This document shows, piece by piece, positions 59,946-63,530 of a stretch of 63,530 nt of DNA; within the stretch, counting starts at the first letter, position 1, and the number at the start of each line of letters is the position of its first letter. Source of the stretch: Shinella sp. SUS2 (GTDB taxonomy: Bacteria; Pseudomonadota; Alphaproteobacteria; Rhizobiales; Rhizobiaceae); NCBI RefSeq assembly GCF_001262505.1, contig NZ_KQ410745.1:1-63530 (forward strand). The letters are read 5' to 3'. The notes beneath the pieces are model-generated. The model was given only the letters and a program-made list of their open reading frames with translations, was not told the DNA's origin and ran no database searches. The position numbers and the translations under genes were made by a program.

Positions 59946-60169
59946 CGTTCAAAGCCACCCATGATCGAGCAGTCCTCGCATGTCTGCATGCGTTTAAGGC
60001 CAAGCGGTACGGGATGGCAACCGCTCCTGTGCGTGCAGCAATCGCACAAAAATATGATTAAAAATATCATGTTTTTTCCTCAGGGCAAGTCGCGGGCGAA
60101 TCTCGGATCTTGAAGCAGAAGCTCCCGCTGCTTCGAGATCCGAGACCCTTCCTGCCAACAGGAACAGAC
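59946..60169. other. Intergenic region with AT-rich block and hairpin
   Basis: This 224-bp gap lies before the AraC gene and after the ABC permease gene, both leftward. It includes an AT-rich block near 60046-60080 with ATGAT/ATCAT repeats, likely the AraC promoter, and the hairpin at 60101-60145. Confidence 0.4.
60101..60145. terminator. Long stem-loop downstream of the ABC exporter operon
   Basis: TCTCGGATCT-T-GAAGCAG at 60101-60118 pairs with CTGCTTC-G-AGATCCGAGA at 60128-60145: an 18-bp stem with one T-G wobble and a 9-nt loop. It starts 25 bp after the permease stop and should end or protect that message, though no T-run follows directly. Confidence 0.55.
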
Positions 60170-61381
60170 CTAGCCGCGCGCGCGCAGGGCCTCCGTCATC
60201 GGCAGCCGCGTGGCGGCGATCGCGGGCAGTGCGCCACCGACGATGCCGATGGCGAGGCCAAGCAGGCCGGATATCGCAAGGATATCCGGCGTGATGGTGA
60301 GCTGGAAGGCCATCCGTGTATTGTTCGCGCCAAGCGTGCTCGCCTGCCATCCATGGAAGACAAGCCATGAGGCAAAAAGGCCGAGAAGGACACCGGCGCT
60401 TGCGAGCACCACGGCCTCGACCCAGGTGCCGAAAAAGGCCGAGAGACGGCTGAAGCCGAGCGCGCGGACGGTGGCGATCTCGACGGTGCGGTCGGAAACG
60501 GAGCTCATCATCGTGTTGAGGGCGCCTGCCGTGGCGCCGACCGCCATCAGCAACGCCAGCGGCCAGCCGAACAGGCGGATGAGGCTTGCGGTGCGCCCGG
60601 ATTGCGCTGCGTAGAGATCGGCTTCGGAAAGCGTGACGAGCGGTGTCTGCGTGATCGTGACGAGGCTCCTCCGCAGACGCTCGAGCGCATCGGGCCCGGT
60701 AAGGCGAAGTTTCAGGCTCTGCACTTCGCCCTGCCGGTCGAAGGCGGCGCGCACCGCATCGAGGTCGGCCCAGATTTCGGACTCGAAGGCGCTGCCATGG
60801 GCGGAAAAGCGACCGGCAACCGTCCAGTCGACGGCGCCGAGGCGAACCGTGTCGCCTACATCGAGGCCGAATTCCTCGGCGAGGCGATCTCCGACGACGA
60901 TTTCGCGCGTGCCGGGTTTGAAGACGTGTCCGGCCGACAGTGCGATGCCATCGCGGATCGACGGGCCGGCCGCATCCATGCCGCGCAGTGCCAGTGTGCG
61001 GGCTGGCTCCTCCGCTTCAAGCTCCATATCGACGGGGACGACGATCTCGCGGGAGGAAGCGAGTTTGCCCTCGGTATCACGGACGACCCCGATATCGCCG
61101 GTCATGGCGTCGAGCGTGCGGATGACGGCTGCGGGAATGTCCGAACCCGTCTCCTGGTTCGTACCGCCGCCAAGAAGGACTGCGACCGATGGTGAGCCTG
61201 CGCTGGCGAGCGCGGTTTCGAACCCCTTTGCCATGGAGAGGAAGCCGGCAAGCACGCAGACGACGAGCGCGACCGACAGAGCCATGGAGGCCGAAATCGC
61301 GCGGCGGCGCGACAGGCTGGAAAGATTCGTGCGGATCATCACAAGTGTTTGTCGGCTATGGGCGGAAGTGGATTTCAGCAT
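60170..61381 (-). CDS. ABC transporter permease (MacB/FtsX/LolC family), second copy
   Basis: Inner-membrane permease of 403 residues. One N-terminal helix, a large periplasmic domain (about 60-265) and three C-terminal helices give the FtsX layout; VGATAGALNTMMSSVSDRTVEIATVRALGFSR is the family core. It lies 5 bp after its paralogue at 61387-62529. With the ATPase and adaptor it forms a lipoprotein-exporter- or macrolide-efflux-like system; the cargo is unknown. Confidence 0.92.
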   Translation of the reverse strand: MLKSTSAHSRQTLVMIRTNLSSLSRRRAISASMALSVALVVCVLAGFLSMAKGFETALASAGSPSVAVLLGGGTNQETGSDIPAAVIRTLDAMTGDIGVVRDTEGKLASSREIVVPVDMELEAEEPARTLALRGMDAAGPSIRDGIALSAGHVFKPGTREIVVGDRLAEEFGLDVGDTVRLGAVDWTVAGRFSAHGSAFESEIWADLDAVRAAFDRQGEVQSLKLRLTGPDALERLRRSLVTITQTPLVTLSEADLYAAQSGRTASLIRLFGWPLALLMAVGATAGALNTMMSSVSDRTVEIATVRALGFSRLSAFFGTWVEAVVLASAGVLLGLFASWLVFHGWQASTLGANNTRMAFQLTITPDILAISGLLGLAIGIVGGALPAIAATRLPMTEALRARG

Positions 61382-61386
61382 GGCGG

Positions 61387-62529
61387 TTACCTCGTTCTGA
61401 AAGCAGCGATGATCGGTGTGCGCATTGCGTTGAAGGCTGGTAGCGCGCCGGTTGCGAGGCCGAGGGCAGCGATGATGGCCAGCGCCTTGGCGAGGACGGG
61501 AAGGGAGAAGACGAGGCCGAGTGCCGGGCCGGCGAGCATGGTTCCAAGCTTGGCCAGGGCGAGCCCGATACCGCCGCCGACGGCGAAGATGAAGAGTGTT
61601 TCACCGAGGATGAGCACAACGATCGCGCGACGGGAGAAACCCAGTGTCTTCAACACGCCAATTTCGAAGGTACGTTCGCGCACGGCAAAGACCATGGTGT
61701 TCACGACGATCATCAGCAGCGTGATGAACGCCGCGCCGACGACGAGATTCACAATCAGGCCGACATCGGCATACTGGCGCAGGAAAGCTTCCAGGAACTG
61801 CTTTTCCGATTGCGTGCGTGTCGGCGTCGGCGAATTGGCGAAGAGCGCGTCGATCCGGGCAGCGAGTTTTCCGGGGGCGGTGCCGGCACGGGGCCGGACG
61901 ACGAAAGCATCCACAGTCTCCTTGCCGCGCGCACGGGCAGCATTCACATAATCGTAGCGAGCGATCAGGAAATAGGTGTCGGTGGCAGCGCTTTCACCCT
62001 CGAAGAGGCCGGCTATCTCGAAGCGCCAGTCCCGGCTGCCATCTTCTCGCGGTGTATCGAAGGCAGTGACGGTAATCCGCTGACCGACGGCCCAGCCTTG
62101 TGCCTCGGCAAGGGCCCGGCCGACCAGAACCCGGTCGCGCGCCCCGTCGATCGCCTTCATCAGCGCGGGCGTCAACCCGAGTTCCTTTCCATTGACAGCC
62201 ATCAGCCTGTCGGGGTCGGCGGCGCTGACGGCGACGACGTTCTTCTCGACATCGACGAAACCGCGCAGGCGCGCGACATATCCCACGACCGCGACATCGG
62301 GGTCTGCAGTGATGCGCGACATTGCCGCCATGGGCAGGGGGACCGTGCGGCCGCTCACGCTGGTGACGCCGAGAAGGTCGTCGCTTGCGCCGACTGCCCC
62401 CTGGGCTCCGGCAAGGAAACTTGCCGTCAGGCCGTAAATGAGAAAGGCGACCGCAATCGAGAGCATGAGCAGCAAGGTACGCAGCGGCTTGCGCCAGGCA
62501 TTCCTGCGGGCGAGATCGAAAAAGCCCAT
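61387..62529 (-). CDS. ABC transporter permease (MacB/FtsX/LolC family), first copy
   Basis: Inner-membrane permease of 380 residues with the same four-helix FtsX layout, a large periplasmic domain (about 45-250) and the core VNTMVFAVRERTFEIGVLKTLGFSR. It overlaps the ATPase gene stop by one base. Two different permeases suggest a heterodimer like LolC/LolE. Confidence 0.92.
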   Translation of the reverse strand: MGFFDLARRNAWRKPLRTLLLMLSIAVAFLIYGLTASFLAGAQGAVGASDDLLGVTSVSGRTVPLPMAAMSRITADPDVAVVGYVARLRGFVDVEKNVVAVSAADPDRLMAVNGKELGLTPALMKAIDGARDRVLVGRALAEAQGWAVGQRITVTAFDTPREDGSRDWRFEIAGLFEGESAATDTYFLIARYDYVNAARARGKETVDAFVVRPRAGTAPGKLAARIDALFANSPTPTRTQSEKQFLEAFLRQYADVGLIVNLVVGAAFITLLMIVVNTMVFAVRERTFEIGVLKTLGFSRRAIVVLILGETLFIFAVGGGIGLALAKLGTMLAGPALGLVFSLPVLAKALAIIAALGLATGALPAFNAMRTPIIAAFRTR

Positions 62530-63230
62530 CAGGCGGCCCTCTTCTCTTCAATGAAATCGCCTTTGTCGAGATGCAACGTGCGGCGCGCGTAGAGGGCCGC
62601 TTGCGGATCGTGGGTCACCATGACGATGGTCTTTCCAAGCTCGCGATTGAGGAAGCGCAGCATGTCCAGAACCTCGTCGGCGGACTTGCGGTCGAGGTCA
62701 CCGGTCGGTTCGTCGCAAAGCAGCAGGCCCGGATCGGTGACGAGAGCGCGGGCGATGCCGATGCGCTGTTGCTGGCCGCCGGACATCAGCGCCGGATGTT
62801 GCCTTTCCCGTCCGGCAAGGCCGACGAGACCCAGAGCCCTTTCGACGCGCAGGCGCCGCTCCTGGCGCGACAGCGGCTTCAGCAGCAAGGGCAATTCGAC
62901 ATTCTCGGCAGCGGTGAGCATGGGCAGCAGATTGTAGAACTGGAAGACGATGCCCATGTTGTGTGCCCGCCAGGAGGAGCGGGCGGCTTCTCCCATCTGG
63001 TCGAGGTGGCTGGTGCCGATGCGCAGGGTCCCGGCATCCGGTCGATCGATGCCGGCCAGCATGTTGAGCAATGTCGACTTGCCGGATCCGGACGGGCCCA
63101 TGACGGCAACGAAATCGCCGCGCGGAATGGCAAGATCGAGGCCGGAAAAAATGGCGATCCTCTCGCTACCGATGCGATATGCCTTCCTGATACCGGCAAG
63201 GGCGATGTAGGGGGTCGGGTCGTGGGTCAT
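62529..63230 (-). CDS. ABC transporter ATP-binding protein (LolD/MacB type)
   Basis: ATPase of 233 residues. Walker A GPSGSGKST, the Q-loop VFQFYNLLPMLTA, signature MSGGQQQRIGIARAL and Walker B LLLCDEPTGDLD are typical of the MacB/LolD group. The ATG overlaps the adaptor stop by 4 bp. It drives the two permeases downstream. Confidence 0.94.
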   Translation of the reverse strand: MTHDPTPYIALAGIRKAYRIGSERIAIFSGLDLAIPRGDFVAVMGPSGSGKSTLLNMLAGIDRPDAGTLRIGTSHLDQMGEAARSSWRAHNMGIVFQFYNLLPMLTAAENVELPLLLKPLSRQERRLRVERALGLVGLAGRERQHPALMSGGQQQRIGIARALVTDPGLLLCDEPTGDLDRKSADEVLDMLRFLNRELGKTIVMVTHDPQAALYARRTLHLDKGDFIEEKRAA

Positions 63231-63530
63231 TGCGTCTTGTCTCCTGTTTCGTCGAGGGTGATGCGGATGCGGGCCGCCATGTTGGGCCGGATGCCTTCCG
63301 GCGGGCCGGCAAGCGTCAGGCGTAGCGTGAGGGTGCCTTTTTCGGCCGAGGCGACGGGCGCCAGCCGCAGCACCGTCACCGGGAAGGGATGGTCGGGGAA
63401 ACCGTCGAGCACGGCCTCGCCGCGCAGGCCGGGCCTCAGCGCGGCGATGGTGGTGTCAACGGCGGAGTAAAAACCGGCCACGGGGCGGAGCAACAGTCGG
63501 CCACGGTGGCGCCGGCCTGAGACCGCCGGG
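63227..63530 (-). CDS. HlyD/MacA-type periplasmic adaptor, C-terminal part only
   Basis: The C-terminal end of a membrane fusion protein; its start lies beyond the window. The visible part has strands such as VLDGFPDHPFPVTVLRLAPVAS and TLTLRLTLAGPPEGIRPNMAARIRIT, typical of the beta-barrel and membrane-proximal domains. It is the first visible gene of the exporter operon. The frame continues open to 63530, so it is truncated only by the window edge. Confidence 0.82.
   Translation of the reverse strand, partial: PAVSGRRHRGRLLLRPVAGFYSAVDTTIAALRPGLRGEAVLDGFPDHPFPVTVLRLAPVASAEKGTLTLRLTLAGPPEGIRPNMAARIRITLDETGDKTQ

Overview
The window looks like accessory (chromid, megaplasmid or variable chromosomal) DNA from a member of the Rhizobiaceae or a close alphaproteobacterial relative. 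The evidence is high GC, rhizobial-style catabolic operons each with its own ABC transporter, a pta-ackA-fabI operon of the kind known from Sinorhizobium, and a GAAC-N7-GAAC box that matches the alphaproteobacterial LexA site. I see no rRNA, tRNA, CRISPR array, transposase or replication gene. Genus-level placement is inference.

Layout. 45-7010: a GNAT acetyltransferase, a two-component system, and a divergent RND efflux adaptor and pump with no outer-membrane channel gene. 7242-7822: a VapBC toxin-antitoxin pair with its operator, lying between two copies of a 21-bp repeat (third copy at 17440). 8003-17023: one leftward operon with a ribose-type ABC transporter, a polyol dehydrogenase (SDR), a DhaK/DhaL pair, and a second pair in which DhaK is fused to a SorC-family regulator; this suggests tetritol/tetrulose catabolism. 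17533-21344: a four-carbon acid-sugar kinase, PdxA-type dehydrogenase and TIM-barrel protein (C-terminally frameshifted), with a divergent LysR regulator; this suggests D-threonate-type catabolism. Two C4 modules therefore sit side by side.

21446-29094: GntR regulator, polyamine-type ABC transporter, RraA-like and HpcH-like aldolases and a ThDP-dependent decarboxylase, in one tight operon. 29531-38693: AraC regulator, CUT1 sugar transporter, zinc polyol dehydrogenase, then phosphate acetyltransferase, acetate kinase and FabI, all rightward. 38779-48694: a RutR-like TetR cluster with creatininase, AtzC/CodA-like amidohydrolase, FAD oxidase, RidA and SsuABC-type transporter, flanked by a ferredoxin and a ferredoxin reductase but no visible oxygenase. 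This is a candidate uncharacterised nitrogen-heterocycle catabolic system.

48830-51516: a radical SAM protein and a UdgX-type uracil-DNA binding protein under what looks like a perfect LexA box. 51679-59945: a siderophore locus (DUF2218-SIP reductase, FecBCDE-type transporter, TonB receptor, AraC regulator) in which one permease has an in-frame stop and the receptor a +1 frameshift. 60170-63530: a MacB/LolCDE-type ABC exporter with an HlyD-type adaptor running off the window.

Several short regulatory palindromes can be read directly. GC-rich hairpins follow four of the five solute-binding-protein genes; the exception is the siderophore-binding gene. Coordinates of start codons were chosen from ribosome-binding sites and overlaps and are given with alternatives where they are doubtful.
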